DNA of 64,000 nt from DASSUW01 sp963849695 (GCA_963849695.1 CAWKIT010000018.1:1-64000), one strand, 5' to 3'; counted from the first letter of the stretch, positions 17,740 to 26,955 are shown. Made by a program: numbers and translations. Notes: a model not told the origin generated them from the sequence alone.

Positions 17740-18152
17740 GCCTGCGCGGCGCCACCGCCGCGCTGGCCGTCGCGGGAGTCGCGATCGCCGGCTATCTCAC
17801 CTGGGTCCACTACGCGGGGCTGGACCCCGTGTGCGTCGGGGGCGGTGGCGGCTGCGAGCGCGTCCAGACGTCGGAATGGGCGGAGCTGGCGGGCGTCCCG
17901 GTCGCCCTGCTGGGCCTCCTCGGCTACCTGACGATCCTCGCCAGCCTCGCCCTGCCCGAGGACCCGGGCGCCGCGGTCGCCGCCTTCGTCTCGCTCGTCG
18001 GCTTCGGCTTCAGCGCCTGGCTGACGTACGTGGAGCTGGTGAAGATCGACGCGGTGTGCCAGTGGTGTGTCGCGAGCGCGGTGGTGATGACGGCGCTGGC
18101 CGCGGTGTCGGTGGCGCGGATGCTGCGCGGCGCCGCGGTCGCTTCACCTTGA
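17736..18152 (+). CDS. Vitamin K epoxide reductase (VKOR) family protein
   Basis: A 138-residue, four-helix membrane protein. Loop cysteines 33 and 40 (CVGGGGGC) and the quinone-site CQWC (108-111) are all present, followed by CVASA. It would pass electrons from DsbA-like partners to menaquinone. The GTG start overlaps the stop of the DsbA-like gene, so translation is probably coupled. Its last 143 bp overlap, on the other strand, the end of the FTR1 gene. Confidence 0.92.
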   Translation: MSLRGATAALAVAGVAIAGYLTWVHYAGLDPVCVGGGGGCERVQTSEWAELAGVPVALLGLLGYLTILASLALPEDPGAAVAAFVSLVGFGFSAWLTYVELVKIDAVCQWCVASAVVMTALAAVSVARMLRGAAVASP

Positions 18153-20397
18153 GCTCCTGCGCGACGAAGTAGGAGCCGATCACGAACACGGCGGCGATCG
18201 CCTGCGCCGCGAGCGTCTCCCACGTCGGATAGACGCCGAACCACACGCCCAGCCAGTACGGCGGCTCGGCGCCGATGGGGCTGATCGAGAGCCACCCGAC
18301 GCCCTGCATCGTGCGCGCGGTCTGCCCCACCATCACGACCAGCACGAAGCCGATCATCACGCCGGTGACGATCAGCATCCGCTTGTACGGGAGCTTGCGC
18401 TGGAGCAGGAAGGTGACGGCCCCGACCGCGAAGGTGAGCGCAAGCCCGAGCGCCGCCCCCTCGACCACGGTGGCGGTCCCGGCGCTGACCTGGAGCGACT
18501 GCAGGAAGAGCACGGTCTCGAACCCCTCGCGGTAGACGCTCGTCAGCCCGAGCAGCACGAACCCGACGGCCTGGGCGGAGAGGAAGCCGGTGCGGTCGAT
18601 CCGCTCGAGCGCCTTGCGGCGCCGGTGGAAGCGCCCGATCCACTCGCTCCAGTAGACGCGGTGGAAGAACCAGTTGGTGACGAGCAGCAGCACCGCGATC
18701 GCCAGCAGGCCGGTGATCGCCTCCAGCCGCTCGCCCGAGCCGGCGAGCGAGTCGATCAGCGTGCTGGCGAGCGCCCAGGTGAGGATCGAGGCCAGCAGGC
18801 CGAGCAGCGCACCGGCCATCACCGGCCGCCGCAGCCGCCGCCGGGCGCCCACGAACGAAGCCGTGATGGCGGCGAGGATGAGCACCGCCTCGAGGCCCTC
18901 GCGGAAGACCAGGATCGCCGAGTTGGTGACCACCGTGGCGCTGCTCGCGCTGTCGCCGAGCGTCGCCGCGGCGTCGGCCAGCCGGTCGTCGAGCGCCCGC
19001 CGCGCCTCGCGCAGCTCGCGCCGGGGCGCGCGGTCGGCGATCAGCGTCGCGAGGCCGGGCTGGTCTCCGGCGCCGAACCACATCGCCCCCTCGACGTCGA
19101 GCGCGAGGCCCGGGTCGAACGCCTTCAGCCGCCGCTCCGGGCCGAACTCGAAGAACGCGTACGCCTCGAGCCGCGCCTGCTCGGCCTGGCCGTACTGGCC
19201 GGCGCCGGCCGCGGCCTCCATGCGGTCGAGCGTGAGCGCGATCAGGTCGTAGTCGGACTCGTCGGTGCCCTCCTTCCAGGGCTCCGGCATCGCCGCCTGT
19301 AGCGCGGCCTCGACACGCTCGGTCTCGGCCTCGACCTCGCCCGCCTCCGGCACGCCCTCGGTCCGCTCGGCGGCGACTGCGACCAGCCGCCCGAGCCGGT
19401 CGATGCCGGCCGCGGCGGCCTGCGTGCGCGCCGCGTCGCGCTTGGCGAGCTGGTCGCGCAGGTCGGCGAAGGCGGCCGCGGCGCCGGTGCGGAAGGCGAC
19501 CGCCTCCTGGATCTCGAAGTCGAGCGTGACGCGGGCATCGCTGACGCCGCGGTCGTACTCGACCGGGACGAGCGCCAGGAACCGCAGCAGCTGCTGGGCG
19601 CGCCGCGCCGCCTCGTCGGGCGTGAACGGCGCCGCGGTGAAGCCCTCGAGGGCCGCCGCAGCGGCCTCGACCCTCCCCGCCGCGAACGCCGAGCGAGCGC
19701 CTTCGGTGGCGGCCGCGCCCCGGTCCTCGCGGTAGCGCGCCGCCAGGATCTCGAAGTAGCCGGCGGCCTGGGCGGTCGCCTCCGCTCCCCGCTCCGGCAG
19801 GTCGCGCTCACGGGCGCGTGCTGCGTCGTCGAGCAGCTCGCGCAGGCGCGCCTGGTAGGCGTCGAGCAGGTCCTTGGCGACCGCCTCGCGCGCGCGGGCG
19901 GGATCGAGCTTGCCGCGCTCGAGCTGCTGCACGGCGATGGTGGCGTTCGCGCCCGGGCGGGTGAAACGGGTGGCGGTCCGGAACTCGCGCAGCAGCAGCC
20001 AGCGGCGGGCCGCGGCCGCGTCCCCGCGCTCCACCGCGGCGAGCGTGGCAGCGTACGAGCCGCGCAGGACCGCCGCCCGCGCCGCCCCGCGAGCCGCTGC
20101 GAGCCGAACCTCGTCGCCGCCGCGGGCAGCGGTCGCGGCGGCGCGCAGCGCGCGCACCACCGCCGCGTCCGCGAGCGGGTCCGTAGCCCGGATCCCGGCC
20201 CGCAGTGAGCCGCGGTACCTCGCGCGCGCCCGCGCGACCTCGCGCGCGGCGGTCGCCTCCGAGCCGAGGATGAGCTCCGCCTGCGCGGCGAACAGGCCGT
20301 CGCGCACGGAGTCGGCGGAGCGCCATGGCGCCGCCGCCCCGGCCGTGGCCGGGGCGAGCGCGAGGATCGCCGCCGCGAGTGCGAGCGCGCGGCGCAC
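18010..20397 (-). CDS. efeU: FTR1-family iron permease with large extracytoplasmic domain (EfeU-like)
   Basis: About 795 residues from GTG at 20397, which shares one base with the EfeO stop (TAGTG). A signal peptide (about 1-21) is followed by roughly 450 residues of Ala/Arg/Glu-rich helices outside the membrane. The permease part follows, with two REGLE-type iron motifs, FREGLEAVLIL near 495 and YREGFETVLFL near 620, in about seven membrane segments. It imports ferric or ferrous iron with EfeO. No EfeB peroxidase gene is adjacent. The last 50 residues look unlike the family and overlap the VKOR gene, so the true end may be earlier or altered by an indel. Confidence 0.85.
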   Translation of the reverse strand: MRRALALAAAILALAPATAGAAAPWRSADSVRDGLFAAQAELILGSEATAAREVARARARYRGSLRAGIRATDPLADAAVVRALRAAATAARGGDEVRLAAARGAARAAVLRGSYAATLAAVERGDAAAARRWLLLREFRTATRFTRPGANATIAVQQLERGKLDPARAREAVAKDLLDAYQARLRELLDDAARARERDLPERGAEATAQAAGYFEILAARYREDRGAAATEGARSAFAAGRVEAAAAALEGFTAAPFTPDEAARRAQQLLRFLALVPVEYDRGVSDARVTLDFEIQEAVAFRTGAAAAFADLRDQLAKRDAARTQAAAAGIDRLGRLVAVAAERTEGVPEAGEVEAETERVEAALQAAMPEPWKEGTDESDYDLIALTLDRMEAAAGAGQYGQAEQARLEAYAFFEFGPERRLKAFDPGLALDVEGAMWFGAGDQPGLATLIADRAPRRELREARRALDDRLADAAATLGDSASSATVVTNSAILVFREGLEAVLILAAITASFVGARRRLRRPVMAGALLGLLASILTWALASTLIDSLAGSGERLEAITGLLAIAVLLLVTNWFFHRVYWSEWIGRFHRRRKALERIDRTGFLSAQAVGFVLLGLTSVYREGFETVLFLQSLQVSAGTATVVEGAALGLALTFAVGAVTFLLQRKLPYKRMLIVTGVMIGFVLVVMVGQTARTMQGVGWLSISPIGAEPPYWLGVWFGVYPTWETLAAQAIAAVFVIGSYFVAQELKVKRPRRRAASAPPTPRPAPSSPPRSRHTTGTPRRSSPAPRTSARR

Positions 20398-21473
20398 TAG
20401 TTCTCCAGCGTGATGCCGAGCCCGCCGGCGGCCTGGCTGACCTGGCCGGCGATGGCCTCCGCGCGGTCCTGCGCCTCGGACCCGAGCGTGTCGGCCTCGC
20501 GAGCCGTGAAGCGGCGCCCGCTCGCCTCTTCGTCGCGCAGCCGCGCGGCGAACGACTCGAGGTCCTCGAGCTCGCTGCCGGTCTGGCGTGCCTGCTGGGC
20601 GTCGGTCTCGGCGACCGCGGGGCGCACGTTGTCGTAGATCAGGACGAGGCCGCCGAGGATGTCGGCGATGTCCTGGAGCCGCGAGGCGGCGACGAACGAG
20701 CTCTCCTCGGCGTCGGCGCCGGCGACGAAGCGCGAGTTCTTCCACGCCTCGAAGTACTCGGACATCGTGGGCGTCATCACCACCAGCGCGGTGAACGCGT
20801 CCTGCGGCGTCGGCCGCCACTCGCGCGCCGCGGCCTCGAGCTCGGAGGCATTGGCGGCGAAGTCGCGCGCGGCCGCCACGAGGAAGTCGGCGTCGGGCAG
20901 CGCCTCGCCGAAGCCGGCCTTGCCGTCGCCGTCGAGGTCGGGCTCCACGCCCCGCGCCGCGAACCGCGGCTCGGTGCCCCACAGCGAGGTCTCGAGCAGG
21001 AAGAAGAAGTTGCCGGGCTGCTCGTAGGTCTTGCCGGCGGGCGTGCGGATCGAGAACGGCACGGCGTTCTCCGGGTCGGACTGGTCGCCGCCGGCGTCGA
21101 TGATCACGTCGAAGTCGGCCAGCGACGGCACGCCCGCCACGACGCCCTCCATCTCCTCGTAGGCGGGATTGGCCTTGCGGAACGTCGCCTGCATGCGCTC
21201 GACCAGCGCCGCGACCTCCTCGCGCCGCTGATCGAGCAGGCGCTGGTAGTCGAAGCCCGTCTCCTCGGCCGCCGCGTGATAGGCCTCGGCGTCGGCCGCC
21301 AGTGCCGCAGTGTGCTGTTGCAGGGTCGCCGTATGCGCGAGCAGGTAGTCCTTGATCGCGCCCAGGTCGGCCTCCGCCGCCGGCGGCGTCTCCGCACTCG
21401 GTTCGGGATCCTCACTGCCGCACCCCGCGAGTGCGGCGACGGCGACGAGCGCCGCCACTAGCTTCCTGGCCAT
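20397..21473 (-). CDS. efeO: EfeO-like imelysin lipoprotein
   Basis: A 358-residue lipoprotein with lipobox LAGC at Cys18. The body is helical and reads as an imelysin/EfeO (M75-like) domain, with EGVVAGVPSLADFDVIIDAG, NFFFLLETSLWGTEP and VMTPTMSEYFEAWKNSRF. EfeO proteins bind iron at the cell surface and hand it to EfeU, encoded next. Two DtxR-type boxes lie 14-43 nt upstream, so iron repression is likely. An acidic PDLDGDGKAGFGE segment resembles a calcium-binding loop. Confidence 0.85.
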   Translation of the reverse strand: MARKLVAALVAVAALAGCGSEDPEPSAETPPAAEADLGAIKDYLLAHTATLQQHTAALAADAEAYHAAAEETGFDYQRLLDQRREEVAALVERMQATFRKANPAYEEMEGVVAGVPSLADFDVIIDAGGDQSDPENAVPFSIRTPAGKTYEQPGNFFFLLETSLWGTEPRFAARGVEPDLDGDGKAGFGEALPDADFLVAAARDFAANASELEAAAREWRPTPQDAFTALVVMTPTMSEYFEAWKNSRFVAGADAEESSFVAASRLQDIADILGGLVLIYDNVRPAVAETDAQQARQTGSELEDLESFAARLRDEEASGRRFTAREADTLGSEAQDRAEAIAGQVSQAAGGLGITLEN

Positions 21474-21486
21474 CGTCTCCTCGGTG

Positions 21487-21516
21487 TTAGGGTCACCTAA
21501 GCTTAGGGAACCCTAA
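21487..21516. promoter_or_regulatory. Double DtxR/IdeR-type iron box before efeO
   Basis: Two units, TTAGGGTCACCTAA (21487-21500) and TTAGGGAACCCTAA (21503-21516), form a larger palindrome around AAGCTT. By eye, overlapping 19-bp windows match the DtxR consensus at about 13-14 positions each. The site starts 14 bp before efeO and lies partly within the 3' end of the upstream permease gene. Confidence 0.75.
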
Positions 21517-22303
21517 CGAACCGAGGAAGACCATGACGGCCGCCAGGGCGACCGACGCGCCCGCCGCCACCTCGAAGTGGTAGGAGGCGATCAGCCCGAG
21601 CACCCCCGCCAGCGCTGCCAGCAGGGCTGCGACGGGGAGCGCGACCGGCAGCCGCGCAGCCACGTTGAGCGCGGCCGCGGCCGGGGCGAGGATCATCGCC
21701 ACCACGAGCAGGTTCCCGAGCCCGCGCACGGCCGCCACGGTGCAGACGGCGAGCAGCACGAGCAGCACCAGCTCCCACCGCCCCGGGCGCACCCCGAGCG
21801 ACGGGGCGGCGGCGCGATCGAAGGCGCTCAGCGCCAGCCGGCGGTGGCCGAGCGCGAGCGCCAGCACGACGCCGCCGGCCAACACGGCGGCCTCGGCGAG
21901 GTCGCGGTCCGGTGACGCCGAGCAGGTCGCCGAACAGCAGCTCGCCGAGCCGGGCCGGGACCTCGGGCGAGAGCGCGAGCAGCGCTCCGAGCCCGAACAG
22001 CGCGGCGATCGCCACCGCGACGCCCACGTCGCCGCCCAGCCGCTCGTCGCGCCCCGCGAGCGCGATCGCGACCGCCGCCGCGATCACGCCGCCCGCGGCG
22101 CCCAGCAGCAGCGGCGCCCCCGCCAGGACCGCGATCACGAGCCCGGGCAGCATCGCGTGCGAGAGCGACTCGGCCGCGTAGCTCTGCCGGTACAGCAGCA
22201 CCCACACGCCGAGCGGCCCGCACGCGAGTGCCAGGATCAGCACCTCCGCCAGCGCGCGCTGCATCAGCCCGCCGGCGAACGGGTCGGTCAGCCACTCGAG
22301 CAT
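21493..22303 (-). CDS. Metal ABC transporter permease (ZnuB/MntB type), frame broken once
   Basis: ATG at 22303 shares one base with the stop of the ATPase gene. The N-terminal half (LLYRQSYAAESLSHAMLPGL) and C-terminal half (LGNLLVVAMILAPAAAALNV) are both typical for ABC-3 metal permeases, with about eight membrane segments in total. Near 21911 one extra G separates LLFGDLLGVT from the continuing DRDLAEAAVLA. Restored length is about 269 residues. It is the second permease of the cluster, suggesting a heterodimeric channel with the permease at 23028-23822. Confidence 0.8.
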
Positions 22304-23031
22304 CAGTGCTCGTGGTGCTCGACCGCCACCGCGCGCTCGCCGCCCGCGAGCACCACCAGCTCGGGCCCGTACGTGCGCCGCAGGACGTCGGTGGTGAGCA
22401 CCTCGTGCGGAGCGCCGACCGCGATCTGCTCGCCGTTCAGGCACACGACCCGGTCCCACCGGCGCGCCTGCTCGACGTCGTGCGTGGCCACCAGCAGCAC
22501 GCGGCCCTCCCCCCGCAGCTCCTGGAAGACACCCTCGATCCGCACCGCGCTGGCGGCGTCGACGCCCGACAGCGGCTCGTCGAGCAGCAGCACCGGGCTG
22601 TCCTGGAGCAGGGCGCGCGCGATCAGGACCCGCTGGCGCTGGCCGCCGGACAGGGCGCCGAACCGCCGGCGCGCCCGGTCGGCGAGGCCGACGCGGTCGA
22701 GCGCGGCCCGTGCCGCCTCGCGGTCGGCGCGCGCGACCCGCCGCCACGCCGGCGTCCGTCCGTAGGCGCCCATCAGCACCACGTCGAGCGCGCTGACCGG
22801 GAAGTCGAGCCGCGTGCGGTCGGTCTGCGGCACGTACGCCGGCGGGCCGTCGAGCTCCACGATTCCTTCCCGGACCGGCAGGTCGCCCAGCAGCGCGCGG
22901 AACAGCGTCGTCTTGCCGCCGCCGTTGGGACCGAGGACGGCGGTGATCGTGCCGCGTTCGAGCGCGAACGACACGCCGCGCAACACCACCGCGCCGGGCG
23001 CGTAGCCGGCCGACAGGTCCGCGACCCTCAT
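22303..23031 (-). CDS. znuC: Metal ABC transporter ATP-binding protein (ZnuC-like)
   Basis: A 242-residue ATPase with Walker A GPNGGGKTT, Q-loop around AYVPQTD, signature LSGGQRQRV, Walker B VLLLDEPLSGVD and switch His in VATHDVEQ. The C-terminus ends in a short His/Glu run (VEHHEH), a possible metal-binding tail. It powers the two adjacent ABC-3 permeases. Its ATG overlaps the upstream permease stop by 4 nt. Confidence 0.92.
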   Translation of the reverse strand: MRVADLSAGYAPGAVVLRGVSFALERGTITAVLGPNGGGKTTLFRALLGDLPVREGIVELDGPPAYVPQTDRTRLDFPVSALDVVLMGAYGRTPAWRRVARADREAARAALDRVGLADRARRRFGALSGGQRQRVLIARALLQDSPVLLLDEPLSGVDAASAVRIEGVFQELRGEGRVLLVATHDVEQARRWDRVVCLNGEQIAVGAPHEVLTTDVLRRTYGPELVVLAGGERAVAVEHHEH

Positions 23032-23822
23032 CGCGTGACCGCCGCGACGATCGCGAACACGGCGCCGCCCAGCACCGCGGTGGCCGGTCCCGGCCCGACG
23101 TTGAGCTCGTAGGCGAGCCACAGCCCCGCGACGCCCTCGACGGCGGCGAGCGCGGCGGTGCCGGCCTGCAGCGCCCCCACGCTCGGGGCCACGAGGCGGA
23201 CCGTGGCGGCCGGGATCACCAGCACCGCGGTGACGAGCAGGGCGCCGACCGCGTCGAGCGCGACGACCGCCGCCGCGGCGACCGCCACCATCAGCGCCGC
23301 CTCGGCAACCGCGGGCCGGGCCCCGAGCGCACGGGCGGTGGCCGGGTCGAAGCCCTGGGCGAGCCACGACCGCCGCAGCCCGAGCTCGAGCGCCGCGACC
23401 AGCCCCAGCACGCCCGCGGTCAGCCACAGGTCGCGGTCGCTGAGCCCGATCAGGCTGCCGAACAGCAGCCGGTCGACCCCGGCGCCGGACTCGAAGACGT
23501 CGGAGGCGAGCACGACGCCGAGCGCTAGCGCGCCGACCAGCATCAGCCCCGTCGCGGCATCCTGCGCCACGCGCCGCGTCCGCCGCAGCCCCTCGATCCC
23601 GCCGGCGTACAGCAACGCCGCGGCGAGGCCGGCGAGCTGCGGCGCCACGCCCGCCGGCCCGGCGACGACCACGCCCGGGAACGCCGCCGTGCCGACCCCG
23701 TGCGTGTAGAACGCGAGCCGCCTGAGCACGATCCACGAGCCGAGCACGCCGGCGAGCCCCGCCAGCAGCAGGCTCTCCAGCAGCGCGCGCTGCATGAACG
23801 GCGCGTCGAACGGCTCAGGCAT
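23028..23822 (-). CDS. znuB: Metal ABC transporter permease (ZnuB-like)
   Basis: A 264-residue ABC-3 permease with about eight membrane segments, WIVLRRLAFYTHGVGTAAFP near the start and the late motif GALLVTAVLVIPAATVRL. It starts 8 nt inside the end of the binding-protein gene and overlaps the ATPase start by 4 nt. With the second permease downstream it forms a zinc or manganese uptake channel; the Zur box upstream of the cluster favours zinc. Confidence 0.9.
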   Translation of the reverse strand: MPEPFDAPFMQRALLESLLLAGLAGVLGSWIVLRRLAFYTHGVGTAAFPGVVVAGPAGVAPQLAGLAAALLYAGGIEGLRRTRRVAQDAATGLMLVGALALGVVLASDVFESGAGVDRLLFGSLIGLSDRDLWLTAGVLGLVAALELGLRRSWLAQGFDPATARALGARPAVAEAALMVAVAAAAVVALDAVGALLVTAVLVIPAATVRLVAPSVGALQAGTAALAAVEGVAGLWLAYELNVGPGPATAVLGGAVFAIVAAVTR

Positions 23823-24729
23823 CGATCCGGCAGGCCACCTCGCCGCCGCTGAAGCCCTCTACAAGCGCGCGCGTGTTGGCGGCGATCGACCCGGCGTACG
23901 TGGCGCCATCCGACCCCGGCGGCCCGAGCGTGTCGGCCCACAAGGGCCGGCCGACCGTCGCGCCGGTCTCGCGCGCGATCGCCTGCTCGACCTTCGCGTC
24001 GACGGAGCTCTCGGCGAAGATCGCCTTCACGTCCTCGTCGCGGATCGTCCGCACCAGCTCGGCGATCTCCCCCGCGGACGGCTGCCCGCTCGTCGACAGC
24101 GACGGGATCACGGCGCCGATCACCTCGATCCCGTAGCGCCGCGCGTAGTAGCCGAGCGCGTCGTGGGTGGTGACGAGCTTGCGCTGCGCCGCCGGCACCT
24201 TGGCCACGCAGGCGGCGATCGCGCGGTCGAGCCGCTGCAGGCGCGTCGTGTAGCGGCCGGCGTCCGCGGCGTAGGCGCCGGCGCGCTCCGGATCGACGTC
24301 GCTCAGGGAGCGTTCGATGGCGGCGACGGCGCGCATCGCGTTGCGCGGGTCCTGCCACCAGTGCGGGTCATCCCCGCTCGCGCGCACGTGGTCGCTCAGC
24401 GTGAGCACCGGCGCGTCGCCGCCGGCGCCCTCGATCGCCTCGCCGAGCCACTCGTCGAGGTCACCCCCGGAGCGGACGACGAGGTCGGCCCGCGCCAGCA
24501 CCTCGAGATCGCGCGGGCGCACCTCGTACTCGTGCGGGTCGCTGTTCGGCGCCAGCAGGCCGACCACCTCGACGTTCTCGCCGCCCACGTTGCGGGCGAG
24601 GTCGGCGGCCTGGGTGGTGGTCGCGACCACGGTGACGCTACCGGCCGCGGCGCCGCCGTCGTCCTCGCCGCAGCCCACGACGGCGGCCACGACGACCAGG
24701 AGCAGGGCGATGGCGAGCCGGAGGAGCAC
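23815..24729 (-). CDS. znuA: Zinc/metal-binding lipoprotein (ZnuA-like)
   Basis: A 304-residue cluster A-I binding protein with lipobox VVGC at Cys20. Likely metal ligands are in NSDPHEYE, DDPHWWQDP, THDALGYYARRY and IFAESS. The long His/Asp-rich loop usual in ZnuA between the first two ligand sites is reduced to a few residues (VRASGDDPHWW), as in manganese-type relatives. Promoter control by the divergent Fur-family gene is likely through the 24746-24764 palindrome. Confidence 0.9.
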   Translation of the reverse strand: MLLRLAIALLLVVVAAVVGCGEDDGGAAAGSVTVVATTTQAADLARNVGGENVEVVGLLAPNSDPHEYEVRPRDLEVLARADLVVRSGGDLDEWLGEAIEGAGGDAPVLTLSDHVRASGDDPHWWQDPRNAMRAVAAIERSLSDVDPERAGAYAADAGRYTTRLQRLDRAIAACVAKVPAAQRKLVTTHDALGYYARRYGIEVIGAVIPSLSTSGQPSAGEIAELVRTIRDEDVKAIFAESSVDAKVEQAIARETGATVGRPLWADTLGPPGSDGATYAGSIAANTRALVEGFSGGEVACRIDA

Positions 24730-24745
24730 GGCGGCGGAATCTTAC

Positions 24746-24764
24746 TGAAAATCATTCTCGTTCA
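24746..24764. promoter_or_regulatory. Zur/Fur-type box between znuA and zur
   Basis: TGAAAATCATTCTCGTTCA contains GAAAATCATTCTC, close to the actinobacterial Zur palindrome TGAAAATNATTTTCA. It sits 17 bp before znuA and 26 bp before the Fur-family gene, and can control both. Confidence 0.7.
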
Positions 24765-24789
24765 TAGCTCGCGGCGCTACCATCCCGGC

Positions 24790-25221
24790 GTGGCCTCCTG
24801 GACCGACCACGCGCATCGCGAGCTGTCGCGCGCCGGGCATCGTGCCGGGGGCGCCCGCGAGGAGGTGCTCGCGCTGCTCGCCCGCCAGGACTGCTGCCTG
24901 AGCGCCCAGGACATCCACGACCGGCTGCGCGGCCGGGGCAAGGCCGTCGGCCTCGCGAGCGTCTACCGCGCTCTCGACGTCCTCGCCCAGCTCAAGCTCG
25001 TGCACCGCATCGACGTCGACGGCGTCGCCTGCTACGAGCAGGCCGACCCGAGCGGCGAGCACCACCACCACGCGATCTGCGACCGCTGCGGCAAGATGGA
25101 CTCGTTCGCGGACGCCGAGCTGGAGCGGCTGATCGACGGCGTCGGCGAGCGGCTCGGGTACGACCTCGGCGCGCACGACATCGTGCTGCGCGGCGCCTGC
25201 CCGGACTGCGCCGCCCGCTGA
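24790..25221 (+). CDS. zur: Fur-family regulator, probably Zur
   Basis: A 143-residue protein from GTG at 24790. The winged helix (LSAQDIHDRLRG, then GLASVYRALDVLAQ) is followed by the metal-binding dimer domain with HHHHAICDRCGK and the C-terminal CPDC, giving a structural zinc site of two CXXC pairs. Position divergent from znuABC with a Zur-like box between makes zinc-dependent repression the best guess. A Fur or Mur role cannot be excluded. Confidence 0.9.
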   Translation: MASWTDHAHRELSRAGHRAGGAREEVLALLARQDCCLSAQDIHDRLRGRGKAVGLASVYRALDVLAQLKLVHRIDVDGVACYEQADPSGEHHHHAICDRCGKMDSFADAELERLIDGVGERLGYDLGAHDIVLRGACPDCAAR

Positions 25222-25263
25222 TTTCAGCGAGGATCGGCGATCCGGTCCTTTCCACCGGTACGT

Positions 25264-26955
25264 GTGTTGAAGCTGTTCGTGCGCCCCCTCACCCGCAGGC
25301 AGGCCCTCAAGGCCGGCGCGCTGACGGCCGCGGCCGCAGGCCTCCGCCCCGGCGCCCCGGCGCTCGCGGCCGGGGTGGGTGGGGACGGTCTCCTGTTCGA
25401 GATGCGGCTCGACGGCCACGTCGGCGCCCGCGCCGCGAGCGCCGGCTGGCGGACCACGGAGGTGATCGCGGCGCCGCGGCGGTTCGATCTCGTCGGGCTG
25501 GTGTGGGCGCGCGGGCCGGAGGCCGAGGCGCAGCTGCGCGCGCGGCGCCGCGGCGGCCGCTGGACGCCCTGGGTCGAGCTGCACCCGAGCGGCGACCACG
25601 GCCCCGACCGCGGTCGCGTGCCGTCCGGCACCGACCCCGCGTTCGTGGGCGCCGCCGACGAGTTCCAGCTCCGCCTGCGCGGCGCCCCGCGCGCCCTTCG
25701 CGCGCGGTTCGTCCGCGCGCTGCCGACGGCCCGGCTGGCGACCCGCCTCGACCGCCGCCGCCGTCGCCGTCGCCGCGCCCGGGTAGCCCAGGCCGGCGCG
25801 CCGCCGGCGATCATCCCGCGCGCGGCCTGGGGCGCCGACTCGGTCCCACCGCGCGAGCCGCCGGCCTACGGCGCGGTCCAGATCGCGTTCGTCCACCACA
25901 CCGTCACCGCAAACGACTACCTGCCCGAGGACTCGGCCGCGATCGTGCTCGGCATCGCCCGCTACCACCGCAACTCCAACGGGTGGAACGACATCGGCTA
26001 CAACTTCCTCGTCGACAAGTACGGCCAGGTGTTCGAGGGCCGTGCCGGGGGCATCGACCAGGCCGTCGTGGGCGCGCAGGCGCAGGGCTACAACAGCGTC
26101 TCGACCGGGATCGCGTGCCTCGGCGACTTCACGGCGATCGCCCAGACGCCGCAGGCGATGGACGTGCTCGCGCGCCTGATCGGCTGGAAGCTCTCGCTCC
26201 ACGCCGTGCCCACGCAGGGCCGGGTCACGGTCACCTCCGCCGGCGGCCCGTCCAACCGCTTCCCGCTCGGGACGCCCGTGACGTTCGAGCGGATCTCGGG
26301 CCACCGCGACGGCAACAGCACCGCGTGCCCCGGCAACGTCCTGTACACGCAGCTCCCCCAGCTGCGCACCGCCGCCGCGCGGTTCGCCGGCCCGACCGCG
26401 GGGCTCAGCCTGTACGCGGCGCGCGCGGTCCGCGGCGTCGAGCCGACGACGGTCTCGGGCTACCTGCGGTTCCCCGACGGCTCACCGGCCGGCGGGGCGG
26501 CGATCACCGTCGAGCACCTGGTGAGCTCCGGAGCGGCGGCGTGGGAGCCGGTGGCGTCCGCGGTCGCCAACGCCGACGGGACCTGGGGAACCACCGTCGC
26601 GCTGCGTGCCGGCGGACAGCTGCGGGCGGTGTTCGCGGGAGACGCGACGCGCGCGCGGCTGGAGAGCGCGCCACGCAGGATCACCGTCCTGGCGCGGCTC
26701 AACCTCTCGCTCGACCGCACCCGCGTGCGGCTCGGCGGGCGCGTGAACGTGAGCGGATTCGCCGACCCCGCCACCCACGTGCGGCTCACGCTGCAGCGGC
26801 GCAGCGGCCGCCGCTGGCTGACGTCGCGCCGCCGTCTGATCCGCGTTCGCGAGAGCACCTATCGGGCGTTCGTGCGCCCGCGCGGGCGCGGCAGGTACCG
26901 CGTCAGCGCCCAGGTCGGGCGGATCGTCCGCCGCCGGGCGATCAGCGTCTTCTGA
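25264..26955 (+). CDS. Tat-exported N-acetylmuramoyl-L-alanine amidase / PGRP protein
   Basis: A 563-residue protein with a twin-arginine signal (LTRRQALKAGALTAAAAGL). Residues to about 150 form a beta-sandwich of the type often attached to actinobacterial PGRPs. The amidase/PGRP domain spans about 175-375, with zinc ligands in FVHHTVT, ISGHRDG and STACPG. Two Ig-like beta domains follow (TVSGYLRFPDGSPAGGAAIT; RVNVSGFADPATHVRL). It cuts the lactyl-peptide bond of peptidoglycan outside the cell. It ends in a 14-bp overlap with the convergent methyltransferase gene. Confidence 0.9.
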   Translation: MLKLFVRPLTRRQALKAGALTAAAAGLRPGAPALAAGVGGDGLLFEMRLDGHVGARAASAGWRTTEVIAAPRRFDLVGLVWARGPEAEAQLRARRRGGRWTPWVELHPSGDHGPDRGRVPSGTDPAFVGAADEFQLRLRGAPRALRARFVRALPTARLATRLDRRRRRRRRARVAQAGAPPAIIPRAAWGADSVPPREPPAYGAVQIAFVHHTVTANDYLPEDSAAIVLGIARYHRNSNGWNDIGYNFLVDKYGQVFEGRAGGIDQAVVGAQAQGYNSVSTGIACLGDFTAIAQTPQAMDVLARLIGWKLSLHAVPTQGRVTVTSAGGPSNRFPLGTPVTFERISGHRDGNSTACPGNVLYTQLPQLRTAAARFAGPTAGLSLYAARAVRGVEPTTVSGYLRFPDGSPAGGAAITVEHLVSSGAAAWEPVASAVANADGTWGTTVALRAGGQLRAVFAGDATRARLESAPRRITVLARLNLSLDRTRVRLGGRVNVSGFADPATHVRLTLQRRSGRRWLTSRRRLIRVRESTYRAFVRPRGRGRYRVSAQVGRIVRRRAISVF

